From NCBI GenBank assembly GCA_900767875.1, contig CAAGAT010000072.1, positions 1-46,926 of the forward strand: a stretch of 46,926 nt of DNA, given 5' to 3'. A program made the position numbers and the translations under genes. Source of the stretch: an uncultured Sutterella sp. (GTDB lineage Bacteria > Pseudomonadota > Gammaproteobacteria > Burkholderiales > Burkholderiaceae_F). This document shows positions 17,065-26,196 of the stretch, piece by piece (the stretch's first letter is position 1; every line of letters begins with the position of its first letter). The notes under the pieces are model-generated. The model saw only the letters and a list, made by a program, of their open reading frames with translations, did no database searches and was not told the DNA's origin.

Positions 17065-18219
17065 TCAAATCCAGCCTTTGGCGCGGAACTGGCGCATCGT
17101 CTGCGCGAAAAAGCGCATGTCCGCAGCGGTGCCCAGGGACACGCGACACCAGTCCGTAGCGGGCGGGAATGGGCGGCCGACGAGGATGTTGGCGCTCTTC
17201 ATGCGCTCGGCAAATTCCTTGAGGGTCGTGCCCTTGGTGAGCTTTATGAACACAAAGTTGGTCTGGCTCGGCAGCACTTCAATCCCGAGGTCCGTGAGGC
17301 ACTTGACGGTGATGTCGCGCGCGGCCTTGTTTTCCCTGCGGCTGCGCTCGATGAAGGTCTTGTCGCCGAGCTCGGCGATGGCCGCTTCGACGGCGGCGAT
17401 GTTGAGCATCACGTCGTAGGCGACCTGCGAGCGGATCGTCTTGGCGGTGGCGGCCGTCGAATAAGAAAAGCCCACGCGCATGCCGGCCATGGCAAAGAGT
17501 TTGGAGAAGGTTTTCAAAACCGCCACGTTCTCGCACCCTTCGGCCACGAGGGTGGCGGCCGAGACGAACTTCTTGGAGTCAACGTATTCGCCGTAGGCCT
17601 CGTCGATCACAAAGAACGTGTTGGCCGGGCGGCTGCGGATCCAGTCGTTGAGCTCGCGGCTGTCGCAGATCGTCGAGGTGGGGTTGTTCGGGTTGACGAA
17701 ATACACGATCGAGCGGCCCTTGTGCGCGGCCACGGCCTTTTTCATACCCTCGATGTTCATGCCCCAATTTTGGAGCATGGGCACTTTGACGACTTTAAGG
17801 CCATTGCGGCGGGCCGTGTCTTCGCCATCGCTGTAGGTGAGCTCGGCGGTCACAAGCTGCGTGTCGCCCTCGATGTGGCTTTCGATCGACGCGCGGATGG
17901 CTTCGGCCGAGCCGTGCGTGAGAACAATCGTCTCGGGCTTGGCGCCCATGTACGCGGCGCAGGCCTTGCGCAGGTCTTCGCAGCGCATGAAGGGGTAAAG
18001 AGAGGCCCGATCGTACAGGGCGCGGGCGGCGGCCTTTTTGGCCGCATTGCTCATCCCGAGGGCGTTTTCGTTAAAGCACAGGCGCAGGGGCCGGGCCGGG
18101 GTCGGCGCCGAGACGGCCTCGGGCGCGGCGGCCAGGGCCATGGACGAGGTGCCCGTCAGGGCCATCACGCCGGCACCCGAGCCGGCAAGACGCAGAAAAT
18201 CGCGGCGATTCAAGGACAT
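17065..18219 (-). CDS. Tat-exported PLP aminotransferase (histidinol-phosphate aminotransferase-like)
   Basis: A protein of 384 residues beginning with a clear twin-arginine signal peptide: NRRDFLRLAGSGAGVMAL then ALAAAPEA, cleavage near residue 32. The rest is a class I/II fold-type I aminotransferase: NENALGMS (HisC-like), HGSAEAIRASI, FVNPNNPTS, the PLP-binding aspartate in VIDEAYGEY and the Schiff-base lysine in KTFSKLFAMAGMRVG. Fold and length match HisC-type enzymes. Export of a PLP enzyme through Tat is uncommon and would place transamination in the periplasm. GGGAG precedes the ATG. Substrate is unknown, and it is probably not the histidine-pathway enzyme. Confidence 0.85.
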   Translation of the reverse strand: MSLNRRDFLRLAGSGAGVMALTGTSSMALAAAPEAVSAPTPARPLRLCFNENALGMSNAAKKAAARALYDRASLYPFMRCEDLRKACAAYMGAKPETIVLTHGSAEAIRASIESHIEGDTQLVTAELTYSDGEDTARRNGLKVVKVPMLQNWGMNIEGMKKAVAAHKGRSIVYFVNPNNPTSTICDSRELNDWIRSRPANTFFVIDEAYGEYVDSKKFVSAATLVAEGCENVAVLKTFSKLFAMAGMRVGFSYSTAATAKTIRSQVAYDVMLNIAAVEAAIAELGDKTFIERSRRENKAARDITVKCLTDLGIEVLPSQTNFVFIKLTKGTTLKEFAERMKSANILVGRPFPPATDWCRVSLGTAADMRFFAQTMRQFRAKGWI

Positions 18220-18420
18220 ATTTGACTCCCTAATAGATATGTCATTGGTTCTTAAGGCAAAGGTGAGCGAGGCGAGGCCGAGGAGCCCCTCTCGCGTCAG
18301 TTTTTCATTTTGCCTTCACTCGGGAGGGGCAAACACGCCCCCGAGCGCCTTTTTTGCGTGGCCGCAGACTCTCTGGGCAGTTTGTCCAAGCTCGTTTTCC
18401 CAAACGCCGGATAAAAAAAA
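18220..18420. other. Region upstream of the aminotransferase with a plus-strand terminator-like hairpin
   Basis: No gene is recognised. On the plus strand CTCGGGAGGGGC at about 18319-18330 pairs with GCCCCCGAG around 18337-18345, and CGCCTTTTTT follows, as in an intrinsic terminator. No plus-strand gene precedes it, so a small RNA or antisense transcript is possible. Confidence 0.35.
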
Positions 18421-18442
18421 CCGGCAGAGGTGAGCCTGCCGG
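18413..18442 (-). terminator. Terminator of the aldehyde dehydrogenase gene
   Basis: On the minus strand the stem CCGGCAG/CTGCCGG is followed by eight T residues (A run at 18413-18420 on the plus strand). A second GC-rich hairpin, CCGG-AAAGGGGC type, lies at about 18482-18510, nearer the gene. Confidence 0.8.
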
Positions 18443-18524
18443 AAACTGCCTTCCATAGGAAAAACGGGAAATGGGACTTTCACCGGGAAAGGGGCCCCCG
18501 CCCCTTTCCGGTTTGCGACCTCAA

Positions 18525-20000
18525 TTAAAAGAAGCCGCGGGTGGTCTCCGACAAAGACACATAGATGTTCTTGTGCTGGCTGTAGTGCTCCAGCATCATC
18601 TTGTGCGTTTCACGGCCGATGCCCGACTTCTTGTAGCCGCCGAACGGGGTGTGCGCGGGCAGCTCGTTGTAGGTGTTGACCCACATACGGCCGGTGCGCA
18701 CGGCACGCGAGACGCGCAGAGCGCGGTTGATGTCGCGCGTCCAGACGGCGCCGCCCAGACCGTATTCGGAATCGTTGGCCATGGCCACGACTTGCTCTTC
18801 GGTGCGGAACTTGATCACCACGGCCACCGGCCCGAAGATTTCGTTCTGCGCGACGGCCATGTCGTTGGTGACGTCGGTCAGTAGCGTCGGCTGCATGAAC
18901 GCGCCTTCTTCAAAGCCCGGGATCTTGGCGGCTTCGCCGCCCACGAGCACCTTGGCGCCTTCCTTCTTGGCCGTTTCCACCCAGCCCAGGATCTTTTCGA
19001 GCTGGCGCTTATTGATCTGAGAGCCCATCTGGGTGCTCATCTGCATCGGATCGCCCACCTTGACGGCCTTGAAGGCTTCGGCAAGCTTGCCGACGAATTC
19101 GTCGTAAATGCCTTCCTGCACGAAGATGCGCGAGCCCGCGCAGCAGACCTGGCCCTGGTTAAAGAGGATGCCGATTTGGGCGCCTTCGATGGCCTTGTCC
19201 ATCTGGCAGTCGTCAAAGTAGATGTTCGCCGACTTGCCGCCGAGTTCGAGCGTAGCCGGAATCAGACGGTTGGCCGCGGCCTTGGCCACGTCATAGCCCA
19301 CTTCCGTAGAGCCCGTAAAGGCGAGCTTGTCAAAGCCCGGGTGATCGAGCATGGCCTGGCCGGTGACGGCTCCGCGGCCGCTGATGATGTTGACGACGCC
19401 GGCGGGCAGCACTTCGTTGAGAATTTCACCGAGAACGAAGAGCGACAGCGGCGTGGTCGAGCTGCTCTTGATGACGAGCGTGTTGCCCGCCGCCAGGGCC
19501 GGCGCAATCTTCCAGGCGCCCATCAAGAGGGGGAAGTTCCACGGAATGATCTGGCCGACCACACCGATCGGTTCGCGCAGCACCATCGAGAGGGTGTTGT
19601 CGTCGATCATCACCGCTTCGCCTTCGTCGGCGCGCAGGCACCCGGCAAAGTAGCGGAAGTGATCGCTCGTCAGGGGGACGTCCACGAGAGTCGTTTCACG
19701 GATCGGCTTGCCGTTGTCCTGCGTTTCGACCGCGGCGAGTTCCTGAGCGCGCTCGTCAATCTTGTCGGCGATCTTCAAAAGGAGCGCCGCACGGTCGGCG
19801 GGCGACTTGGCGGCCCAGGCCGGGAAAGCCTTCCGGGCGGCCTTCACGGCACGATCGACGTCAGCCGCAGAAGCGTTGGCGCACACGGCGAGCTTTTCGC
19901 CCGTGGCCGGATTGGTTGTTTCGAACGTGGCGCCGCCTTCGGCTTGAACCCACTGCCCGTCGATGAGCAGACCGTACTGATCCTTGATGTAGCTTTTCAT
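18525..20000 (-). CDS. NAD(P)-dependent aldehyde dehydrogenase
   Basis: A cytoplasmic enzyme of 491 residues, the full length for the superfamily. Visible marks are IPWNFPLLMGAWKIAPAL, cofactor-loop FTGSTEVG near residue 233, catalytic Glu in LELGGKS, catalytic Cys in GQVCCAGSR near residue 288, and the ending PFGGYKKSGIGRE. It oxidises an aldehyde to an acid. The sequence is closest in feel to the broad AldA/AldB/betaine-aldehyde group, and the substrate cannot be assigned. It is transcribed alone, divergently from the rhodanese gene. Confidence 0.9.
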   Translation of the reverse strand: MKSYIKDQYGLLIDGQWVQAEGGATFETTNPATGEKLAVCANASAADVDRAVKAARKAFPAWAAKSPADRAALLLKIADKIDERAQELAAVETQDNGKPIRETTLVDVPLTSDHFRYFAGCLRADEGEAVMIDDNTLSMVLREPIGVVGQIIPWNFPLLMGAWKIAPALAAGNTLVIKSSSTTPLSLFVLGEILNEVLPAGVVNIISGRGAVTGQAMLDHPGFDKLAFTGSTEVGYDVAKAAANRLIPATLELGGKSANIYFDDCQMDKAIEGAQIGILFNQGQVCCAGSRIFVQEGIYDEFVGKLAEAFKAVKVGDPMQMSTQMGSQINKRQLEKILGWVETAKKEGAKVLVGGEAAKIPGFEEGAFMQPTLLTDVTNDMAVAQNEIFGPVAVVIKFRTEEQVVAMANDSEYGLGGAVWTRDINRALRVSRAVRTGRMWVNTYNELPAHTPFGGYKKSGIGRETHKMMLEHYSQHKNIYVSLSETTRGFF

Positions 20001-20341
20001 GGCTGTGTTCCTTTACAGAGTTCGTGTCACGGCCGGAATCGACCGTTCTTGGCAACTATCGTAGGCTCAGCCCTTTGGAGCATCAATAATTCAATGGAGT
20101 GGGAAGACGTAGATACGTCGGTCTAAGGAAAACCGCCCAAAACGCCGCGCTTTGCCCGACGCGAAGGGATTTCCGACGCTTGTCGGTTATTGGTCTTCTC
20201 AACAATTTGTTAGAAATTTCGCATTTGCTTTCGATCAAAAGATCGGCAGATCTTCACAATTCGTTTTCCTTCACAATATAAAGTGTGCGCTCCGGACCGA
20301 CGGCCTGAGGCCTTTGCGAACAACAAATTTTGGAGAAGAAA
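20001..20341. other. Divergent promoter region between the aldehyde dehydrogenase and rhodanese genes
   Basis: This stretch of about 340 bases is AT-richer than the genes around it and must hold both promoters. GGAG at 20332-20335 is the rhodanese ribosome binding site. I see no clear operator or gene. Confidence 0.4.
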
Positions 20342-20767
20342 ATGAACTTTATGAAGCTCGGCCTTGCCGCCGCGATAACCGCCGTTTTGTCCGTGGGCAT
20401 GGCCATGGCGCAGGAGCCCGTCAATCCGCAGCCCGCGCGCCCCCTGACCTATTCCAACACGGCCTATCACAAGGTCACGCCCGATGTGGCCAAGAAGATG
20501 ATGGAGGAAGGCGTTGTGCTCATCGACGTGCGCAGCCCCGAGGAATATGCCGAAGGTCACGTCAAGGGCGCCATCAATGTGCCGTGCGATCAGCTCAAGG
20601 TCGGAGAAAAGCTCAAGGCCGTTCCCAACCTCAACGACAAGGTGCTCGTGCAGTGCCGCTCGGGGGTTCGCGCGGAAATCGCCAGCGAAATTCTCGTCAA
20701 GACCGGCTACAAGAACGTCTACAACGCCTACGGCACGCTGCAGTGGCCGTTCGGTCTCGTCAAATAA
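20342..20767 (+). CDS. Periplasmic single-domain rhodanese
   Basis: A protein of 141 residues with a Sec signal peptide, MNFMKLGLAAAITAVLSVGMAMAQ, then one rhodanese domain. The active loop CRSGVR follows VLVQ near residue 104; the six-residue loop is typical of sulfurtransferases acting on thiosulfate or persulfides. IDVRSPEEYAEGHVKGAINVP is the usual domain start. The ATG at 20342 is preferred over an in-frame TTG at 20330 because GGAG sits six bases upstream. It may handle sulfur species produced by the FccAB-type system nearby, but no operon link exists. Confidence 0.87.
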   Translation: MNFMKLGLAAAITAVLSVGMAMAQEPVNPQPARPLTYSNTAYHKVTPDVAKKMMEEGVVLIDVRSPEEYAEGHVKGAINVPCDQLKVGEKLKAVPNLNDKVLVQCRSGVRAEIASEILVKTGYKNVYNAYGTLQWPFGLVK

Positions 20768-20785
20768 TTCCCATCTCAAGCAGGC

Positions 20786-20819
20786 GTGCGCCGCCCTTCT
20801 CCTCCCAACCGCGGCGCAC
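20786..20819 (+). terminator. Hairpin after the rhodanese gene
   Basis: GTGCGCCGC at 20786-20794 is exactly complementary to GCGGCGCAC at 20811-20819, about 20 bases past the stop. The downstream T run is weak (ACTTTA). Confidence 0.5.
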
Positions 20820-20908
20820 ACTTTACCCCCGCAGGCACTCCTTAAGCGCCGACCGCCGGCGCCGACAACAGGAACCTTCGGGGGTTATTTTTATGTTCCG
20901 AGAGGCCC

Positions 20909-21418
20909 TCAGGCCGTCAGGATCTTGTCGTAGGCGATCTTTTGGTTGCCGCGCAACGTCACAAAGCCGCGGCGGGTAAAGCCCGCCTTTTCAAAGACGT
21001 GCTGCATGCGCGCATTTTCCGGGCTCGTGTCGGCCCGCATGTAGCGCACGCCCTTTTCAAGGCACACGCTGCCGCACTCCGCGAGGATTCTTCCCCCGAG
21101 TCCGCAGCCGCGAAATTGGCCGCTCACGCCCATGCGGTGCAGCACGCCGCTTTTTTCCGTCAGGGCCCAGGCCCCGTCGATCGTCTCGTAGGCGGGCTCG
21201 CCGCCAAAATCAATGCAGATGTAGCCCGCAATCACGCCGTCCTCGTTTTTCAGGGCATAGGCCGTGCCCGCCTTGATGTCGTTTTCGATGTGGGTGAGCT
21301 GCGGGTAGGCGTCCGTCCACTGTGTAAAGCCCTGGGCCTTCTGAAAGGCCTTGCCCTCTTCGAGAATCGCGTAACAGATCCTCGCTTCCGAAGCTTGGGC
21401 GGGACAAAGGGCAAACAT
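20909..21418 (-). CDS. GNAT-family N-acetyltransferase
   Basis: A protein of 169 residues. The start at 21418 has a strong AAGGAGGAG six to eight bases upstream; an open frame continues further up but without a start signal. The acetyl-CoA site is visible as RMGVSGQFRGCGLGGRIL near residues 100-118, and the C-terminal NARMQHVFEKAGFTRRGFV is typical of GNAT enzymes. The WTDAYP/IDFGGEPAYETIDGAW region defines a broad uncharacterised GNAT group. Substrate unknown. Confidence 0.87.
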   Translation of the reverse strand: MFALCPAQASEARICYAILEEGKAFQKAQGFTQWTDAYPQLTHIENDIKAGTAYALKNEDGVIAGYICIDFGGEPAYETIDGAWALTEKSGVLHRMGVSGQFRGCGLGGRILAECGSVCLEKGVRYMRADTSPENARMQHVFEKAGFTRRGFVTLRGNQKIAYDKILTA

Positions 21419-21710
21419 GGACTCCTCCTTACTCAAAAAGGCCGCAGGGACGGCGGCCGGATGGGCACCGGGGAGCGGCCCCTCAAGCGCAGGCGACAAA
21501 TTGTAGGACCAAAACCGCCGCAATGAGAGCGAAGGCATGACGTCGTAGGGCTCTTCTAAGACAAACGCCCGACGCGGGGCGCCGTCGCTTGGGCGGATAA
21601 TTTTCCACAGGCGGCCCGAGAGCCGCACGCGGGACGTCGGCCGGGGAGAAACGCCGGCGGCCCAACCGACAAACACAAAAATCCATTCAAGCGTAAGGGA
21701 GTTATCCGCC

Positions 21711-23201
21711 ATGAGCAACCCTGACACGCCGGCTCTGAAACGAAGCTTCGGCATGTGCGAGGCCGTGACGATTACCGCGGGATCGGTGATCGGCGTGGGC
21801 CTCTTTACCGTCGGCTCGAACATCGTGGGCACCATGGGGCCCTCGGTAATCTGGGCCACCCTCGTCGCCCTTTTGATCAGCCTCTATCCGGCGCTTTTGT
21901 ACGCCGAGATGGGCGCGACCCTGCCGTATGCGGGCGGCACCTATCAGTTTGCGTCTCTGGGCATCGGGCGCGCCGCCGGGGTGCTTGCGGGCTGGAACTT
22001 TATCATTTCGCTCGTGGCCGTCACGGGCGGCGAGGCCCTGGCCTTCAGCTACTACTTCAAGACGCTCTCTTTGGCCTTCGGCGTCACGCTTCCCTTCTCG
22101 GACGTAGCCGTCGCGGTGGTGGTGACGCTTGGCTTTATCGCGGCAAACGTCATGGGCGTGAAAATCGCCGGGCGTCTGCAAAACGGCTTTATGTTCTTTT
22201 TCTGGGGCGTGGCGGTCATTTGGTTCCTGACGATGATTCCCAACGTCAACCTGCCCTCTTTTGTTCAGGCGCCCTCGTTCCTGCCCAAGGACGGGCAGAT
22301 GAGCTTTGCCGCAAGCGTGTGCATGATCTGGTGGTGCTTTGCGGGCTTTGAAGCCTGCGTGGCCATGGGCGAAGAAATCAAGTACCCGCGCATCAACATT
22401 CCGCGCGCGCTCTTTTTGGCCCCCTTCGTGGTCTTTGCCGTCAACGCCCTGTTCCAGTGGTTCCTCGTGGCCATCACGCCCGTTGAGAGCCTGGCGTCTT
22501 TGGCAACCGCCCAGGCGCCCTACGCCGACGCGATGAAGGCGGCCGGGATCCTGGGGCTGCCGCTGGCGCTGCTGGCCGCGGGCGTGGCCTTTGGCGGCGA
22601 CTTTTCGACGATGAACGCCTCGATCGCCACCATTCCGCGCTACCTCTTTACGATGGCCCGCGACGGCGTCATGCCGCGCATTTTTGCTAAGACCAACAGC
22701 CGGCAGACGCCTCACGTGGCCATCGTCACGCTTGGCGTGCTGACGATTGCCCTCATTGCCACCGACTCACTCGTTTATATCGCGTCCCTGTCGCTTTTTG
22801 CCGACCTGCTCTACTACGTCATCGGCATTCTTGCGGCCTGGGCCCTGCGGCGCCGTCACCCCGAACTCGAGCGCTCCTACAAGGCTCCGTTCGTGGCGGT
22901 GGGCGCTCCGGTGTCGGCCGTCATTTACCTGTACATGATGACGCAACTTGACACCAACGCCTTCATCACGGGCGTGATCTGGTGCGTGCTGGGGCTGGCG
23001 ATCTACGCCTGGTGCGCCAAGACGTACGGCGCCAAGGACAATCTGACACCCTCGCTGGCGCAGACGGGCGCCATGGACCTGCCGCAGGATCCGGCCGAAA
23101 TCGCCGCCATGGACCGCGAATACCGCCGCTGGCAGGTGATCGTCGGCGCCGCCTGTGTGCTTGCGGTGCTGCTCTACGTCCTGCCCTACGTGCTCGTCTG
23201 A
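21711..23201 (+). CDS. APC-family amino acid permease
   Basis: An inner-membrane transporter of 496 residues with about twelve membrane segments. The helix 1 motif GSVIGVGLFTVGSNIVG and the helix 6 region WWCFAGFEACVAMGEEIKYPRINIPRAL identify the amino acid-polyamine-cation superfamily. The hydrophilic insert near residues 440-470 is cytoplasmic. Substrate is not evident; basic or neutral amino acid exchange is possible. Confidence 0.88.
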   Translation: MSNPDTPALKRSFGMCEAVTITAGSVIGVGLFTVGSNIVGTMGPSVIWATLVALLISLYPALLYAEMGATLPYAGGTYQFASLGIGRAAGVLAGWNFIISLVAVTGGEALAFSYYFKTLSLAFGVTLPFSDVAVAVVVTLGFIAANVMGVKIAGRLQNGFMFFFWGVAVIWFLTMIPNVNLPSFVQAPSFLPKDGQMSFAASVCMIWWCFAGFEACVAMGEEIKYPRINIPRALFLAPFVVFAVNALFQWFLVAITPVESLASLATAQAPYADAMKAAGILGLPLALLAAGVAFGGDFSTMNASIATIPRYLFTMARDGVMPRIFAKTNSRQTPHVAIVTLGVLTIALIATDSLVYIASLSLFADLLYYVIGILAAWALRRRHPELERSYKAPFVAVGAPVSAVIYLYMMTQLDTNAFITGVIWCVLGLAIYAWCAKTYGAKDNLTPSLAQTGAMDLPQDPAEIAAMDREYRRWQVIVGAACVLAVLLYVLPYVLV

Positions 23202-23223
23202 CGATCCGAAATCCTCTGTGACG

Positions 23224-23262
23224 AAAAGCCCGCCGACGGTTTGCGTTGGGCGGGCTTTTTGC
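23224..23262. terminator. Bidirectional terminator between APC permease and lipoprotein genes
   Basis: AAAAGCCCGCC and GGCGGGCTTTTT form a 10-bp stem with A and T runs on either side. It serves the plus-strand permease and the minus-strand lipoprotein gene, which converge here. Confidence 0.88.
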
Positions 23263-23302
23263 TGCGCCGGAGGGCGCGCGGTTGAGGTGAGGACAAGTCC
23301 CT

Positions 23303-23785
23303 TTACGGGATGAGCGGCTCCATGTCCGAGCCGGCCTGCACGAGCGCGTCGATGCGCTCCTGGCTGATGTCGCCATAGTCGATCGAAGCCACGCCCTTGA
23401 GGGCCGTCACGTAGGCGTCGTAGGCCGCGAGCAACTTGGCGTTGTCGGCGGGGATCGTCGCGCGCACGCGCGCGGCCTGCGGCGGATACTTGGCAAGCTC
23501 GGCGTGGATGCGCTTGATGTTCGAGAGGGCCCCCTTCATGATCTCGTCGCCGCGCGGGCCCTCCTTGTAGAGCTCGCCGATCGAAAAGAGGTGCTGGAAC
23601 GAGACCGTCAGGCGCGCCGTGAGCAAATTGACGGAGCCCTTGAACTTTTTGAGTTCCCCGTACGGGTCGGACGGGTCCACAACAAAATGACCGGCCAGAT
23701 CCTCGGACTTTTGCTGCGTCGCGCAGCCCGTCAGAAGAGCGGCGGCGGCCAGGGCAAGAAGGGGCAGCAAACGACGACGAAGCAT
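23303..23785 (-). CDS. Small lipoprotein of unknown function
   Basis: A protein of 160 residues with a lipoprotein signal (MLRRRLLPLLALAAAALLTGC, lipobox LTGC, lipid cysteine at residue 21). The mature part is mostly helical, with FKGSVNLLTARLTVSFQHLFSIGELYKEG in its first half and a C-terminus rich in acidic residues. I recognise no family. The start at 23785 is set by the signal peptide and an AAGGAAAGA upstream. It is last in the minus-strand run from bamA to moaA. Confidence 0.75.
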   Translation of the reverse strand: MLRRRLLPLLALAAAALLTGCATQQKSEDLAGHFVVDPSDPYGELKKFKGSVNLLTARLTVSFQHLFSIGELYKEGPRGDEIMKGALSNIKRIHAELAKYPPQAARVRATIPADNAKLLAAYDAYVTALKGVASIDYGDISQERIDALVQAGSDMEPLIP

Positions 23786-23831
23786 GTCTTTCCTTTCCGT
23801 TGGAAGATTTTGGTTTGACGAGTCTAATCCC

Positions 23832-24950
23832 TTATCCGCCGATGTACTGCATCTCGACGCGGTTGCGGTGCGGATTTTCGGTTTTCGAGAGGCGAATTTC
23901 GGAGTAGTGGTCCGTGCGGGCGCTCCAGATGCGGCCGATGGCCTGCTCGAGCTCCTCGTCCGAGGCGCCGCCGCGCAGCAGCGTTCTGAGGTCATAGCCG
24001 CGGTCGGCGAATAGGCACAGCACGAGGCTGCCTTCGATCGACAATCGCACGCGCGAGCATTCCTTACAGAAGGCCTGCGTCACGGAGCTGATAAAACCGA
24101 TCTCCCCGGCCCCGTCCTTGTAGCGCCAGCGCTCGGCCGTCTCGCCCGTGTAGTTGGGATCGACCGGTTCAATGGGCCAGACCGCGTTGATTTTCTCGAC
24201 GAGCTCGCGCGAGGGCACCACCTCGTCCATGCGCCAGCCGTTGGCCGTGCCCGCGTCCATGTATTCGATGAAGCGCACGATGATGCCCGTGCCGCGGAAG
24301 CGCTCGAGAATCGGCAGGATCTGATCCTCGTTCATGCCGCGCTTGACGACCGTGTTGACCTTGACCGGAAGCCCCAGCGCCTGCGCCGCTTCGATCGACT
24401 CGATGACCTTGGCGGCGGGAAAGTCCACGTCGATGATCGAGCCAAAGAGCTCTTCGTCCAACGCGTCCAGAGACACCGTGACGCGATCCAGGCCCGCGGC
24501 CTTAAGTTCCGGGGCCATTTTCTTTAAAAGCGTGCCGTTGGTGGTCATGGCCACATCGAGCGGCTTGCCCTCGTTGGTGCGCATCGCCTTGAGGTCGGCG
24601 ATGAGCAACGAGACGTGCTTGCGCAGCAGCGGTTCGCCCCCGGTCAGACGCACCTTCTGCACCCCGAATTTGACAAAGATGCGCACCAGGCGCTTGATTT
24701 CCTCAAAGGTCAGCAGTTCGGTGTGCGTCAGGAACTGATGCTTGGCGTCGAACTTTTCTTTGGGCATGCAGTAGCGGCAGCGGAAATTGCAGTGGTCCGT
24801 GAGCGAAATGCGCAGGTCGCGCAACGCTCGGCCGCGGCCGTCGATCAGGTGTCCGTTTTCCATGCGCACGGGCCCGGCGATGGGCACGGGCAGGCGCATC
24901 GGAGAGCCCGCGGGGGCTTGCTGGGCAATCGGAATGATCTTGTCGCTCAT
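23832..24950 (-). CDS. moaA: GTP 3',8-cyclase (molybdenum cofactor biosynthesis MoaA)
   Basis: A radical SAM enzyme of 372 residues. The N-terminal [4Fe-4S] motif is C54, C58 and C61 in HCNFRCRYCMP. The C-terminal cluster motif is in CKECSRVRLSIEGSLVLCLF, and the protein ends with the GG pair needed for activity. It converts GTP to the cyclic precursor of molybdopterin. The N-terminus is about 40 residues longer than in many MoaA proteins. The start overlaps the lpxB stop by ATGA, an unusual partnership. Molybdoenzymes are expected elsewhere in the genome. Confidence 0.95.
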   Translation of the reverse strand: MSDKIIPIAQQAPAGSPMRLPVPIAGPVRMENGHLIDGRGRALRDLRISLTDHCNFRCRYCMPKEKFDAKHQFLTHTELLTFEEIKRLVRIFVKFGVQKVRLTGGEPLLRKHVSLLIADLKAMRTNEGKPLDVAMTTNGTLLKKMAPELKAAGLDRVTVSLDALDEELFGSIIDVDFPAAKVIESIEAAQALGLPVKVNTVVKRGMNEDQILPILERFRGTGIIVRFIEYMDAGTANGWRMDEVVPSRELVEKINAVWPIEPVDPNYTGETAERWRYKDGAGEIGFISSVTQAFCKECSRVRLSIEGSLVLCLFADRGYDLRTLLRGGASDEELEQAIGRIWSARTDHYSEIRLSKTENPHRNRVEMQYIGG

Positions 24951-26161
24951 CGGCGCGCCCCTCGTGCGGTTTCCAAAATTGCCTCGGCGGCCAGATCGGC
25001 CGTGGGGCGGCGCATCGACTCGTGCATCTGGCTAAAAAGCGCCTCAAGGCTGCGGCGGCGCGCGTCCTTGAGCTGATCGATGAGGCCGCAGGCCAGCGCA
25101 TCGGGGGTGCAGAAGTAATGCAGGAATTCGGGCACCACGGCGCGGCCGGCCAAAATGTTGGGCAGGCTCACGTAGGGGATGAGGCCCTTGTCCTTCATGA
25201 TGAGCGCCGAGAGGGCCGGCATCACGTAGCCCACCACCATGGGCTTTTTGTACAGGGCCGCTTCGAGGGCCGCCGTGCCGCTGGCGACAAGTACGGCGTC
25301 GGCGGCCTCCAAAACCTCGTGGGACTTGCCCGTGACCACCGTCAGGCGCTCGGTGAGGCGCCGGTGCGTGTTGGCCGCCGCGGCAATCCACTCGCGCGCC
25401 TGCGCGTCAACCGCGGGCACCACAAAGCGGCCGGCGCCCAAGCGCTCGATCACGCGCTCGCACGCTTCGAAAAACACCGGCCCGCAGCCGAAGATTTCGT
25501 CCTTGCGCGAGCCCGGCAACACCGCAAAGACGGGCTCGCCCTTGGCCTCAATGCCGAGCTTGGCGCGGGCGCCCTCGGTGTCGGGCTTCATCGGGATGAT
25601 CGAGGCCAGAGGATGGCCGATGTAGGTTGCGGGGACGTTCTCGCGCTTGTAGATCTCTTCTTCAAAGGGAAAGACGAGCAGCATGCGGTCGACGGCCGCG
25701 CGGATCTTATGAATGCGCTCCGGCCGCCAGGCCCAGATCGAGGGCGAGACAAAGTGCACGGTGCGAAGGCCTTGCGCTTTGAGCTTGGCCTCCACCCCAA
25801 GGTTGAAGTCGGGGGCGTCGACGCCGATGAAAACGCGCGGATTGACTTCAAGCACGCGCCGGATCATGGCACGGCGCAGCATCAGGATGCCCGGGAGCTT
25901 TTTGAGCACCTCCACGTAGCCGCGCACCGACAGGCGCGAGGCCGGGTACCAGGACTCAAGCCCGGCGGCGATCATTTTCTGGCCGCCCACGCCAAACTGC
26001 GGAGCCCAGTCCATGCGGCGGGCCACTTCGGGCAGCACGAGGCTGGCCAGAAAATCGCCGCTTGCCTCCCCGGCCAGCCAGGCCGCGCCCTCGCCGTGGG
26101 GCAGCGGGGCCTGCGGGGCCTCGCGATCGGATGCGGTGGTGTTGTCGTCGTGCTCGCTCAT
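24947..26161 (-). CDS. lpxB: Lipid-A-disaccharide synthase LpxB
   Basis: A peripheral membrane glycosyltransferase of 404 residues that joins UDP-diacylglucosamine and lipid X. GEASGD occurs near residue 33, PSIWAWRPERIHKI near residue 123, VLPGSRKDEI in the middle, and ASGTAALEAALYKKPMVVGY near the C-terminal donor site. The start at 26161 has GAGGGAGA just upstream. It adds about 25 polar residues before the usual core, so a shorter native start is possible. It completes the bamA-skp-lpxD-fabZ-lpxA-lpxB cluster. Confidence 0.94.
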   Translation of the reverse strand: MSEHDDNTTASDREAPQAPLPHGEGAAWLAGEASGDFLASLVLPEVARRMDWAPQFGVGGQKMIAAGLESWYPASRLSVRGYVEVLKKLPGILMLRRAMIRRVLEVNPRVFIGVDAPDFNLGVEAKLKAQGLRTVHFVSPSIWAWRPERIHKIRAAVDRMLLVFPFEEEIYKRENVPATYIGHPLASIIPMKPDTEGARAKLGIEAKGEPVFAVLPGSRKDEIFGCGPVFFEACERVIERLGAGRFVVPAVDAQAREWIAAAANTHRRLTERLTVVTGKSHEVLEAADAVLVASGTAALEAALYKKPMVVGYVMPALSALIMKDKGLIPYVSLPNILAGRAVVPEFLHYFCTPDALACGLIDQLKDARRRSLEALFSQMHESMRRPTADLAAEAILETARGARR

Positions 26162-26196
26162 TGGGCTCTCCCTCTTTTTATCGACTGCACGCTGCA

